Assembly (NCBI RefSeq): GCF_019100495.1
Contig: NZ_JAHRVA010000004.1
Span: 62,001 to 126,000 of the forward strand
Length of the DNA stretch: 64,000 nt
Source of the DNA: Falsochrobactrum tianjinense
GTDB taxonomy: Bacteria; Pseudomonadota; Alphaproteobacteria; Rhizobiales; Rhizobiaceae
Direction of reading: 5' to 3'
Positions 7,632 to 15,725 of this stretch are shown piece by piece. Position 1 is the first letter of the stretch. Each line of letters opens with the position of its first letter. Made by a program: the position numbers and the translations under genes. The notes beneath the pieces are model-generated. The model saw nothing but the letters and a program-made list of their open reading frames with translations, did no database searches and had not been told where the DNA came from.

Positions 7632-9500
7632 TCAGAAATTACGTGTCAGCCCGATATTGAAGCTGCGCCCCGGCGCGATATAGCCCAACGTCGTCTCGTA
7701 TTCCTTGTCGAAAATATTCTCTACCGAGAACTTCAACTGCGACTGCTGGTCGATCTTGTACAGCGCAATGACATCGGCGGTCACATAGCTTTCAAGCTTG
7801 ATCGAATTAGCCGCATTGGTATAGCGCGAGCCGCCGTAAAGCACCCTTGCGGTCAGGTCGAGCTTGTCGATCGGAGAGAAATTGACTTCCGCGCTCGCCT
7901 TGAATCGTTCGCGATAAGGAAGATCATTGTCCGTATCTTCATCTATCGGGCGCTTGAGATCGATGGAACCTTTTGCGCCCCACCGCTCACTGAAACGATG
8001 GGAAAGCGTCGCTTCAAGTCCTCTCACTTGGGCGTGCGCTATATTATATGGCCGCATGAGGCCGTCTGCACCCGTGGCATTCGCGATCGCATCGCGCAAC
8101 CATGTCTGATAAAAAGCCACATCAAGGCTCGTGTCGGCACTGGCCTGCCAGTTGATCCCCACTTCATAGGAACGCGACTTTTCCGGCTGCAGATCAGGAT
8201 TGGCAAAGCCGGGATAATAAAGCTCGTTGAACGTAGGCGCGCGGAAACCCGTACCGAAAGAAGACCGCAGCACCAGATCCGGCAGGATTTCATAGCTCGC
8301 GCCGAGGTTATAGGTCACGACATCGCCGAATTGCTCATTATAATCGTAGCGGACCCCGCCATCAAAGCGCAGCGCCTCATATTCCAGCGAATACTGCCCG
8401 AACATAGCGGCCAGATCGCGCTTCGTCTCGTCATAAATGACGGTCGAATTCACCTTTTCACGATAGGCTTCCATCCCACCGGTCAGAATATGTGATAGCT
8501 TGCCGGTATCGAATTGTTTTTGCGTGGACGCGAAAACGCCAAAGCGCTTGGTTTCAAAACGGTCGGAGCCGGATTTGCCTTTCTGATAGTCACGACTGCT
8601 GTCAATACCGCTGCTCAATTCGATGGTAGAGGACCAATCCGCCGTATGATCGACGCGCGTGCCGATCTTGCCGGTAAAATTCGTGCTATAGCCTTCATTG
8701 GTCGAAAAACCATCATATTGGTTATGCCCACGGCTTAGAAGTCCATCAGCATAAATCCGACCCCATTCGAAATCCTTGCCCAACGCGAAGTTGAATGAGC
8801 CTTGCAGGAAGCCGTCGCGGTCGGGATCGTGGCCGGATTTGTCCGGCATCGTAAAATTATAACCCTGTGTGCCCGTTACAGCTGCGCCAAAGGCATAATC
8901 AACCCCGGCATCGCTGCTTCCCTGTATGGAACCGGAAGTATAACCGCCCCACGGGTGGGTGACGCCTGTTGTCACGCTCCCACACCACGGGCGATCGCCG
9001 CAGGCGCCACCCTGTTTGGTGATGATATTGATGACCCCGCCCATCGCGTCAGCGCCATATTGCGACGAATGCACGCCCTTGGCAATTTCAATACGGTCGA
9101 TAGCACTCATGGGAATACCGGAAAGCGCGGTTGCGCCGGAGGTTGCCGAGGCCGTGCGCACGCCATTAATCAGGACCACCGTCTGCTTCGACGACATTCC
9201 GCGCATATAAAGATTGGAAGACGAGCCCTGACCGCCATTCGCCGTGATGCTGATGCCGCTATAATGTTGCAGCAGCGATTGCAGGTCCGGGGCAGCGGAG
9301 CGCTCGATTTCCGCATGGTCGATCACCGTCACCGACGATGTAGAACGCTGCAATGAAGTCGCGCGGCGAAGCGGCGTCACGACAATCGTGTCCAGAACAA
9401 CGCCATCCTGTTCGCCCGCCAGGCTCTGCGCCATGCTCCCAAACGGAATCGCCGCCAGAACTGTCGAAGCCGCCAAAACGGATAATTTGAAACTTTGCAT
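7632..9500 (-). CDS. btuB: TonB-dependent cobalamin receptor BtuB
   Basis: A 622-residue outer-membrane receptor: signal peptide to about residue 24, a TonB box around residues 37-43 (D-T-I-V-V-T-P), a plug domain (N-G-G-Q-G-S-S-S-N-L-Y-M-R-G-M-S then V-L-I-N-G-V-R), then a 22-strand-type barrel ending in an aromatic C-terminus (L-T-R-N-F). Length and plug motifs fit BtuB (614 residues in Escherichia coli). A clear ribosome-binding site (GGAGAGGA) precedes the ATG. A cobalamin riboswitch lies upstream, which supports B12 rather than siderophore as the ligand and predicts repression when B12 is plentiful. Confidence 0.92.
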   Translation of the reverse strand: MQSFKLSVLAASTVLAAIPFGSMAQSLAGEQDGVVLDTIVVTPLRRATSLQRSTSSVTVIDHAEIERSAAPDLQSLLQHYSGISITANGGQGSSSNLYMRGMSSKQTVVLINGVRTASATSGATALSGIPMSAIDRIEIAKGVHSSQYGADAMGGVINIITKQGGACGDRPWCGSVTTGVTHPWGGYTSGSIQGSSDAGVDYAFGAAVTGTQGYNFTMPDKSGHDPDRDGFLQGSFNFALGKDFEWGRIYADGLLSRGHNQYDGFSTNEGYSTNFTGKIGTRVDHTADWSSTIELSSGIDSSRDYQKGKSGSDRFETKRFGVFASTQKQFDTGKLSHILTGGMEAYREKVNSTVIYDETKRDLAAMFGQYSLEYEALRFDGGVRYDYNEQFGDVVTYNLGASYEILPDLVLRSSFGTGFRAPTFNELYYPGFANPDLQPEKSRSYEVGINWQASADTSLDVAFYQTWLRDAIANATGADGLMRPYNIAHAQVRGLEATLSHRFSERWGAKGSIDLKRPIDEDTDNDLPYRERFKASAEVNFSPIDKLDLTARVLYGGSRYTNAANSIKLESYVTADVIALYKIDQQSQLKFSVENIFDKEYETTLGYIAPGRSFNIGLTRNF

Positions 9501-9647
9501 TTATTCCTCTCCTGCGCGCATATATTGCTTCACCGCAGGATCAGGAAATGGGCGCAAGCCCTTCCTTGTCCGGCGGCAACATTTGTCAATGTCACCGCTA
9601 CGGACGGCCGCGCCTGAACACACCCCGTGTCAGGCATAGGTGACAGG

Positions 9648-9850
9648 ATACGGCAGGTCTCCTGACTTCCGGGTCTTAATCAGTCCTCCGCCTTCCCGTC
9701 AGCATTGGTGCTTTCAGTGGCTTCGATCGTTTTGCGATCGCTGGAGGTTGACTCTCCGGTCACAGTTGCGGGGGCAGTCGCGGTATCGGTCTTGAAAGAC
9801 CTCACCGTGTTCCCTTTTCATCCACTTGCATGTGGAACCATTTCCTCAGC
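9648..9850 (-). promoter_or_regulatory. Cobalamin riboswitch (5' leader of btuB)
   Basis: Read on the minus strand the leader contains, in order, AAAAGGGAACACGGTGAGG, the core GACTGCCCCCGCAACTGTGA, CACTG, GGGAAGGC and the B12 box GTCAGGAGACCTGCC (9652-9666), all in the spacing of the adenosylcobalamin riboswitch class. It ends about 150 bases before the btuB start. The 9501-9941 interval holds no gene other than this leader. Confidence 0.96.
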
Positions 9851-9941
9851 GAGCGATAGCAAGCCGCCGAGGGATTCGCAACCGTCACGGCCGGGTTCAT
9901 GAAACATTTATAAGAAAGCATGTTGCCTTGCGTCACAGGGC

Positions 9942-11156
9942 CTATTGTGGCGGGATGCACTTGCCCCAGCTTCTTTTAAGATATTGCGAAACCTTTTTTA
10001 ATCCTGGGTCCGAAAGGAACCCCTGGCGAAACAAAATACTGCCCTTCACCTCAGGCACAGAGGCATTGAACTCAAGTTGCCGCCTGATCTCGTCGACGCC
10101 ACCGCCCGCTTGCCAATCTGGCTCTGCCCTGCTTTTGGTTCCGGCACGATAAAGCGCCATACCGATATAAAGATCGGTCTTCGTGCCGCGAACCGTGTCC
10201 GCCCACCATCGAACGATGGGGCCGTAAGGCACTTGCTTGCGACCAAACGACCAATAGACCTGCGGCGCGATATAATCGATCAGACCGTCCTTGACCCAGC
10301 GGCGGGTGTCTGCGAAATCCCCGTCATAATTGGTCTTTCCCGCCTGTGTCGGCGAGCCGAGCGGATCGTCCGTCCCGTTACGCCATACACCGCCAGGACT
10401 GATACCGAACCGCACATTCGGCTTGATCGAGCGGATTTTCTGCGAAATTTCCTGCACCAGCGTATAGGTATTGTAGCGCCGCCAGTCATATTTACTAGTG
10501 AAGCTGGTTCCGAAGCGGGCGAAGGTCGTATCGTCTTCAAGCGGCGACCCGGACGTCTCGTAATAAAAATAATCATCGAACTGAATGCCGTCGATATCGT
10601 ATTTTCGCACGACCTCAGCGGTAATATTCGTCACCCATTCCCGCACAGCCGGAATTCCCGGATCAAGCACATAACGGCCGGCGGACACGCCGATCCACTC
10701 GGGCCTTGTCTTGAAAATGCTTAGTGGGGAATCAGAAGAAGAGTTTTTCAACGCTTTGGCCGTGACTGGCTTATCGTCCATCGAAACGCGATAGGGATTA
10801 AGCCAGGCATGCAATTCAATGTCCCGCTTGCGTGCCTCGGTAATTGCAAACTGCAGCGGATCGAAGCCCGGATACTTGCCAAGCCTTCCCGTCAAATAGG
10901 ACGACCACGGCAAATAATCCGATTTGTAGAAAGCATCGGCTGCGGGGGAAACCTGAAAAATGACCGCATTGATACCATGTTCCGAAGCTTCATCGAACAA
11001 TCGCATCAGTTCCTGCTTCTGGCGCTTCACCCGCTCCTCATCATCTTCAATGCCTGAAGATAATTTTGACGGCCAATCGAGATTAAGAACCGTCGCAATC
11101 CAGCTTGCATGAAACATATCGCAATCAAGTGGCATGAATTTCCAATCCTGCTCCAT
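9942..11156 (-). CDS. GHL10-family glycoside hydrolase-like protein, apparently without signal peptide
   Basis: A 404-residue protein of the GHL10/YngK (formerly DUF187) family. It has W-I-A-T-V-L-N-L-D-W-P at residue 19, A-W-L-N-P-Y-R at about 120, the G-I-Q-F-D-D-Y-F-Y strand with acidic residues at about 185 and a P-Q-V-Y-W-S-F segment near 295, as in TIM-barrel hydrolases. Known relatives such as YddW/YngK are exported (often lipoproteins) and act on cell-wall or other glycans. Here residues 1-18 are polar and an in-frame stop lies six bases before the ATG, so no signal peptide is encoded. The usual R-E-x-R-G lead-in before W-I-A-T is also missing. Divergent from the stress-protein gene. 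Confidence 0.8.
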   Translation of the reverse strand: MEQDWKFMPLDCDMFHASWIATVLNLDWPSKLSSGIEDDEERVKRQKQELMRLFDEASEHGINAVIFQVSPAADAFYKSDYLPWSSYLTGRLGKYPGFDPLQFAITEARKRDIELHAWLNPYRVSMDDKPVTAKALKNSSSDSPLSIFKTRPEWIGVSAGRYVLDPGIPAVREWVTNITAEVVRKYDIDGIQFDDYFYYETSGSPLEDDTTFARFGTSFTSKYDWRRYNTYTLVQEISQKIRSIKPNVRFGISPGGVWRNGTDDPLGSPTQAGKTNYDGDFADTRRWVKDGLIDYIAPQVYWSFGRKQVPYGPIVRWWADTVRGTKTDLYIGMALYRAGTKSRAEPDWQAGGGVDEIRRQLEFNASVPEVKGSILFRQGFLSDPGLKKVSQYLKRSWGKCIPPQ

Positions 11157-11163
11157 AAATCAA

Positions 11164-11200
11164 AGAAAGCGGCTCCCGTTTTCCAGCGACATGCTCTATC
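11164..11200 (-). repeat. Degenerate rhizobial intergenic repeat
   Basis: On the minus strand it reads GAGCATGTCGCTGGAAAACG and then GGAGCCGCTTTC, one of the variants of the short imperfect palindromes spread through Hyphomicrobiales intergenic regions. It fills the gap between the GHL10-like and universal stress protein genes. Confidence 0.5.
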
Positions 11201-11268
11201 GTCCAGATGGATTTGAAGTAGCTGTCCTGCCTCATACTTTAAGGGGGCAAAATTAAAGTGAGGATACC

Positions 11269-11712
11269 ATGTATAAGAATATTCTTCTCACCACCGATGG
11301 TTCAGAATTCGCGGAACGCGGCCTTGTACATGGTTTTGATATGGCCAAAGCCATGAGTAGCAAGGCGACTGTAATGACGGTAACTACTCCTTATTCCGTT
11401 TCCGGCCTTCCCGGCGGCTGGACCGATAGCCCGTCTTTCATCGAGCGTTTCGAGCAGGAATGGAAGGAGTATGCGGATAACGCTCTTGCACGTTCACGCG
11501 CACTCGCAAGCCACGCGGCCATCGAAATCGACACACAACACGTCATTGCTCCCCATCCCGCCGCCGCCATTATCGAAAAGGCAAAGGAATTGCACAGCGA
11601 CCTGATCGTTATGGCCTCCCATGGCCGACGTGGGCTGAAAGGCATGTTGCTGGGCAGTCAGACCTATGAGGTCGTGACGCGCAGCTCCGTTCCGGTACTT
11701 GTCGTCCGGTAG
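11269..11712 (+). CDS. Universal stress protein (UspA family)
   Basis: A 147-residue single-domain Usp. It begins I-L-L-T-T-D-G-S and ends with the ATP-binding Usp signature G-R-R-G-L-K-G-M-L-L-G-S (G-2x-G-9x-G-S type) followed by V-P-V-L-V-V-R, so it should bind ATP. It acts in the cytoplasm in stress survival; the exact role of individual Usps is usually unknown. GAGGA precedes the ATG. Its TAG stop codon is formed by the first bases of an intergenic repeat (see 11710). Confidence 0.93.
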   Translation: MYKNILLTTDGSEFAERGLVHGFDMAKAMSSKATVMTVTTPYSVSGLPGGWTDSPSFIERFEQEWKEYADNALARSRALASHAAIEIDTQHVIAPHPAAAIIEKAKELHSDLIVMASHGRRGLKGMLLGSQTYEVVTRSSVPVLVVR

Positions 11713-11776
11713 AGCATTTCCAGCGAAAATATAAAACGGTTTGGCATCTGGAAATGTGTAAGGACAAATAGATAAG
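11710..11776 (+). repeat. Rhizobial intergenic repeat overlapping the usp stop codon
   Basis: Starts TAGAGCATTTCCAGCGAAAA and continues ACGGTTTGGCATCTGGAAATG-like to the AAGGACAAATAGATAAG part of the same repeat family as the copy at 22135. The TAG of the repeat serves as the stop codon of the upstream gene. Confidence 0.7.
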
Positions 11777-11781
11777 CCATA

Positions 11782-12216
11782 TCAGCCTGTTTCGTGACCC
11801 GTGGTGCTTTCAATATCGACACGGAAGAAGACAGGGGCCAGTTTACGCTGCTCGCCACCGCTGGTGATGGTCTTCGTGTAGGCTGGCTCCCACCATATTG
11901 GATCACTCTCCATCAGATTGACGATGGCGTTCTGCTCTTCTTCACGAACGATTTCACGATACTGGCCATTAACGACGACGCTTCGCCATTGCGTAGGCGA
12001 GATGATATCGTCAAACAGAATGCAAACCGCATCATTCTCACGCATACCATCTGTCTTCTGCCCCTCGGTCGTAAACGAATAAAGCGAGCCGCCGCTGAAA
12101 CGAAAGCTTAATGGCACTACATAGGGGCGGCCTTCGTAAATATATGCCAACCGCCCCACCTGCGTATTCTGGATCATATCGCGGACATCGTATTCCGACA
12201 TTTCCTTGATTATCAT
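11782..12216 (-). CDS. Pyridoxamine 5'-phosphate oxidase-like flavin-binding protein
   Basis: A 144-residue protein of the split-barrel FMN-binding superfamily (PNPOx-like, related to the nitroimidazole-resistance NimA group): [19 protein letters not shown] at about residue 20, then [10 protein letters not shown] and V-C-I-L-F-D-D. Such proteins bind FMN or related cofactors and reduce or protect against small molecules; the substrate is not evident. The start at 12216 is chosen because GAGGA stands eight bases upstream; a longer in-frame start seven codons earlier lacks this. Downstream of a PhzF-like gene on the same strand (35-base gap). Confidence 0.8.
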   Translation of the reverse strand: MIIKEMSEYDVRDMIQNTQVGRLAYIYEGRPYVVPLSFRFSGGSLYSFTTEGQKTDGMRENDAVCILFDDIISPTQWRSVVVNGQYREIVREEEQNAIVNLMESDPIWWEPAYTKTITSGGEQRKLAPVFFRVDIESTTGHETG

Positions 12217-12251
12217 TACTGCGTCCTCGTTCAACAACAGCCTGATTATCT

Positions 12252-13181
12252 TCAGACAAACAGACGGCCCTCTGCGATCTTTACTGCCGTCCCGCCTATG
12301 CGTGCACCCGAAAGCACCTGCCTGAATACATCAAGTTCGAGGCGGATTCGCGACGGACGCCCCATCTCCATGCCCTGTTCGATCCACCATTGCGAACTGC
12401 CGTCCATCGGCTTGTCATTTTGCTGGATGACACCGGCAAAAGCAGCAGCAGCCGAGCCCGTCGCCGGGTCTTCATAGACATTCGCACCTGTTACGAACAT
12501 GCGCGCATGATAATTACTGTCGAACAGGATCGTTTCCCGGCAATAGACGTATATCGGCAACGGTCGCTCGCTAACATTGGGCAGGCTTTCGCTCACATAG
12601 ACCGGGTCGATAGAAACCTTGGCCGCAGCGATCAGATTATGCACCGGCACCAGCAGATAGGGCGTCCCCGCGCTCCACACTGTCGGCACATGGTTCTCGA
12701 AGCCGATCTCATGTGTCCCTAGCCCGATTGCGGCTGCGGCCTCTTCCTTTTCAACCTTGATATCCAGCTTTTCCGGCAATCGCGGCAGGTCGAATTCCGC
12801 AAAAGCGCTGCTGTTATTGCCCAGAATGACGCCGCACCGCACGATGCCGACTTTTTCCTCCAGCGTCACCAGCCGATCCGCCTCGTCGCCTGTCTTGCGC
12901 TGGCGGGCCAGAGAAACGGCAGCGCCGACCGTCGGATGACCGGCAAATGGCAGTTCATAGTCGGGCGTAAAAATGCGGACCATGGCCTCGTGCATGGGAT
13001 TGGACGGTGGAAAAATGAAAACCGTTTCGGATAGATTGAACTCGCGCGCGATGGCTTGCATACGCGTATCCGTCAGCCCCTCACTGTCATGAACGACAGC
13101 CAGTGGATTTCCAGCCAGAGGGTTATCGGCAAAAACGTCGAAAATCTCATAAAATCGGCCGGATACACCAGCTTCGCTCAT
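12252..13181 (-). CDS. PhzF-family isomerase-like protein
   Basis: A 309-residue PhzC/PhzF-family protein. The N-terminus ([20 protein letters not shown]) and the catalytic-glutamate segment F-N-L-S-E-T-V-F (Glu near residue 52) are conserved, as are [11 protein letters not shown] in the first half and E-D-P-A-T-G-S-A-A in the second. Outside phenazine producers these are epimerases/isomerases of unknown substrate; no phenazine genes are present here, so a phenazine role is not implied. GGGAGAA precedes the ATG. Confidence 0.9.
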   Translation of the reverse strand: MSEAGVSGRFYEIFDVFADNPLAGNPLAVVHDSEGLTDTRMQAIAREFNLSETVFIFPPSNPMHEAMVRIFTPDYELPFAGHPTVGAAVSLARQRKTGDEADRLVTLEEKVGIVRCGVILGNNSSAFAEFDLPRLPEKLDIKVEKEEAAAAIGLGTHEIGFENHVPTVWSAGTPYLLVPVHNLIAAAKVSIDPVYVSESLPNVSERPLPIYVYCRETILFDSNYHARMFVTGANVYEDPATGSAAAAFAGVIQQNDKPMDGSSQWWIEQGMEMGRPSRIRLELDVFRQVLSGARIGGTAVKIAEGRLFV

Positions 13182-13285
13182 ATTCCAGTTCTCCCTGAAT
13201 ATCGATTGTCTCCGCGTGCCTGTTCGATGATGAGCATAGTCAATTTCGTCGCGCTGTCATCTGTCAGTGCAGTTTGTCGGAGCGA

Positions 13286-13990
13286 TTATGAAAAATGCCA
13301 TTCGGCAAAAGCGCGGACATAGGAAGGAGCCGCTTCTCCCAGATCGCGAGCTTGGGTAAAAGGAATGATGTCAGCAAGCTCAGGCTGTACCTGCGATGAA
13401 AGATATGCCCGGATGCGCTTGAGTAATTCCACAGTCGATAGATCGAAACGATACCGCCGAAAAAGCGCGATGCTGCGATTGGCTGTCACCAGATTGGTGC
13501 AGCTTTCCGCCTGCGCCTCGCCAAGATCCAGCCCCGTTTCTTCACGCACTTCACGGCGCATATTGACCTCGTAATCGGCACGATCGCCCAAAATATCGTT
13601 ATCATCGATGGAACCGGCAGGAAAATAAACGCGGCCCCCCACTGCATTATGATCGGCCATACGCGCGGCAATCAGATGCCCTTCCGCCGAAACGATGACA
13701 CCCGCGCCAAATATATGCCATGGTCTTTCCTGCACCGGGTCACGCCGCCAATACATCAAGGTAGCAAAGCTGGTGCGCTGGAACCCCGCACGAAACACGC
13801 CTCCTTCAAGCTCAGCCTCGGGCGCCAGATATATTTCGCCATCGAACAGCGTCGGATTGGCGGTGCATTCCCTGTCCCAGTTCTGCGCGATATCCTTTCT
13901 GTTGTTGTGGGCATAGGCCAGAGCGCCGGGCCGAACCCTGACATCCACGCGGTCGACCACGTAAACAGTGTTTTCTTTCACATGCCGCAT
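13286..13990 (-). CDS. Nudix hydrolase domain protein
   Basis: A 234-residue protein with a Nudix box whose core R-E-V-R-E-E-T-G-L is intact (about residues 143-151). The stretch between the P-A-G-S-I loop and this helix is about six residues longer than the usual G-x5-E-x7-REUxEExGU spacing and contains D-D-N-D-I-L-G-D-R-A-D-Y-E, so the metal site may be rearranged. It would hydrolyse a nucleoside diphosphate-linked compound; substrate unknown. Start at 13990 is preferred (AAGGGAAG before it); a longer form would run into the next gene. It is 37 bases downstream of the EEP-family gene on the same strand. Confidence 0.82.
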   Translation of the reverse strand: MRHVKENTVYVVDRVDVRVRPGALAYAHNNRKDIAQNWDRECTANPTLFDGEIYLAPEAELEGGVFRAGFQRTSFATLMYWRRDPVQERPWHIFGAGVIVSAEGHLIAARMADHNAVGGRVYFPAGSIDDNDILGDRADYEVNMRREVREETGLDLGEAQAESCTNLVTANRSIALFRRYRFDLSTVELLKRIRAYLSSQVQPELADIIPFTQARDLGEAAPSYVRAFAEWHFS

Positions 13991-14027
13991 TGGTCGCTTC
14001 CCTTGGAGAATCGTCAGAAAACTGTTC

Positions 14028-15137
14028 TCACACAATATTCAACGTCACCGCCACCGGGCAATGATCGCTGGCCTTTGGCCGATCCCAGCCAGTGCGCGGA
14101 TAGCGGTCCACCTCCTGTCCGGGAGGAAAAATAGTGCGCCATGGCTGACCACGGCGAATAATCTGCGGAATGGCTTTTTCATTCCTGTCCGCAAAAGAAG
14201 GCGATGCCAGAACATAGTCGAGCTGGCAAAGATGCCGCTCCTGCGGCCCGCGCGTGTGATAAAGCGTCCAGCGATCCATAACCGGGCGGCGGTCCACGAG
14301 GTTGACGGCGAAACCGTCCGCAAGCAAGGTGTCGAGCGCACTTGTTTCTTCGGTGACAGGCGTGAACGTGTAGCCGTTCCACTCATCGCCATCGATAACG
14401 AGCCGCTCTCGATAATCGTTGAAATCTCCACAGATAAGCCAGCGTTTTCCGGCGGTACGCCCTGCCCCGAACCTGTCTTCGATAATGCGCCGAATTGCAC
14501 GGGTTTCCGCTTGTCGAACCGGCAATGATGAGGTTCGCCCGTCAAAACCGTTACGCGCGCCGGTCATCGATTTCAGATGGACCACAAAGAGCGATAGGCG
14601 CTTGCCCGCAACGCGCAGATCCAGCTCCAGACAATCTCGCTTGAAAATGCGGTCATGCGGCTCCAGCCCAAGCTCGGCCAGCACCGGCTCATAGAGGTCG
14701 AGATCGCTATAGGTCAGATGAGCGTGGCTCGTCACCTCCAGCACTTCGATCGGCTGGCCGTCGCGCGTCGTGTCGCGCACCATCACTGCCACATCGATGC
14801 CCCGGCTATCATTGCCGTCGACAAGATATTTATTGCGATAGCCATGGCCGATCATCTTGAAAAGATAGCCATATTCAAAAGCATTCAGCGCCGCGAGATT
14901 ATCAACTTCCTGCAAACAAAGAATATCAGCGCGGCTTTCCGCAATAGCCAGTGCGGTCATCTGGCGCGTATCGTCCGCATGGGCGATGGCGCGCGCCTGC
15001 TCCAGCAGGCGATATTGCGTTTCATCGCCGATTTCAAACAGTTTGAGCGTGCGATCCTGATGCAATTCATTGCGAAAGCCGGAAAAGTCAAACCGGCGCA
15101 TCAGATTTTCGACATTAAATGTAGCTATTGTAAACAT
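14028..15137 (-). CDS. Endonuclease/exonuclease/phosphatase (EEP) family protein
   Basis: A 369-residue cytoplasmic EEP-fold enzyme. It has the opening I-A-T-F-N-V-E-N-L (Asn at the metal site), L-C-L-Q-E-V-D-N (catalytic Glu), an H-L-K-S segment, I-C-G-D-F-N-D-Y (Asp/Asn) and the closing A-S-D-H-C-P-V (catalytic His), in the correct order. It should be a Mg2+-dependent phosphodiesterase or nuclease; substrate not predictable. The start at 15137 sits directly after GAGGGA, rather tight; an in-frame start at 15191 adds 18 unconserved residues rich in Cys and Ser and is less likely. Confidence 0.85.
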   Translation of the reverse strand: MFTIATFNVENLMRRFDFSGFRNELHQDRTLKLFEIGDETQYRLLEQARAIAHADDTRQMTALAIAESRADILCLQEVDNLAALNAFEYGYLFKMIGHGYRNKYLVDGNDSRGIDVAVMVRDTTRDGQPIEVLEVTSHAHLTYSDLDLYEPVLAELGLEPHDRIFKRDCLELDLRVAGKRLSLFVVHLKSMTGARNGFDGRTSSLPVRQAETRAIRRIIEDRFGAGRTAGKRWLICGDFNDYRERLVIDGDEWNGYTFTPVTEETSALDTLLADGFAVNLVDRRPVMDRWTLYHTRGPQERHLCQLDYVLASPSFADRNEKAIPQIIRRGQPWRTIFPPGQEVDRYPRTGWDRPKASDHCPVAVTLNIV

Positions 15138-15274
15138 TCCCTCGCAATCTTGCGGTTCACCGCATGATTGGCAAGAACTTCTTTTCGACAATACACAGTC
15201 ATGCGGGCTCCCCCATGCTGATTTCCCGCCAGAGAATACCTATATAAAAAGAAGCAATCAGGAGCATAGTTGAA

Positions 15275-15697
15275 ATGCCGGGCAACATATTGCGTGTAGC
15301 ACTGAGTTCATGCCTGCTCTTAACCGGTCTGGCCGGCACCGCAGCAGCGGTCGAATTGCGAAAAACGCCTTATCTACCTTCATTGCAGCCCAGCAAACCG
15401 GCCATTCCCAATGGCGACATCGGTTCCACCGGCCCCAAATCCGGCTCCAGCAAATGCTATGGTTCGGTAGGCTGCGACGATAGCGGAAACTATATTTCCG
15501 GCGAAGGCGTACTCAGATACAAAAATGGCGCCCCTCTGCAAATCCGCCCCTCGACGCGTCCGCCCGTCACGACGCGGGGACCGAGCAGCAATCATATTCG
15601 ATGGTGCTCGAACCAGTATCGCAGTTATCGCACATCGGACGACACCTATCAGCCTTTGGCGGGACCGCGCACAGGTTGCAATTCACCATTCCAGTAA
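15275..15697 (+). CDS. BA14K-family secreted protein
   Basis: A 140-residue protein with a signal peptide (cleavage after A-A-A near residue 25) and a C-terminal BA14K-like motif: H-I-R-W-C-S-N-Q-Y-R-S-Y then D-D-T-Y-Q-P and a final C-N-S-P-F (about residues 107-139). The Cys pair (W-C and G-C) and the Y-Q-P are typical of this rhizobial/Brucella family, whose Brucella abortus founder is a lectin-like immunoreactive protein. The middle is Pro/Ser/Gly-rich. An AGGAG ribosome-binding site and a following terminator indicate a single-gene unit. Confidence 0.85.
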   Translation: MPGNILRVALSSCLLLTGLAGTAAAVELRKTPYLPSLQPSKPAIPNGDIGSTGPKSGSSKCYGSVGCDDSGNYISGEGVLRYKNGAPLQIRPSTRPPVTTRGPSSNHIRWCSNQYRSYRTSDDTYQPLAGPRTGCNSPFQ

Positions 15698-15722
15698 AAA
15701 GCCGGGGAGACCCCGGCTTTTT
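15696..15722. terminator. Bidirectional rho-independent terminator
   Basis: AAAAAGCCGGGG, loop AGA, CCCCGGCTTTTT: a perfect 12-base-pair stem with T-runs on both strands. It ends the BA14K gene (+) and the aminotransferase gene (-), which converge here. Confidence 0.95.
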
Positions 15723-15725
15723 ATA

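Noticed and set aside
9705-9902. Small plus-strand frame inside the cobalamin riboswitch region
   Set aside because: The sequence conservation there is that of the minus-strand riboswitch; the frame has no ribosome-binding site or family character.
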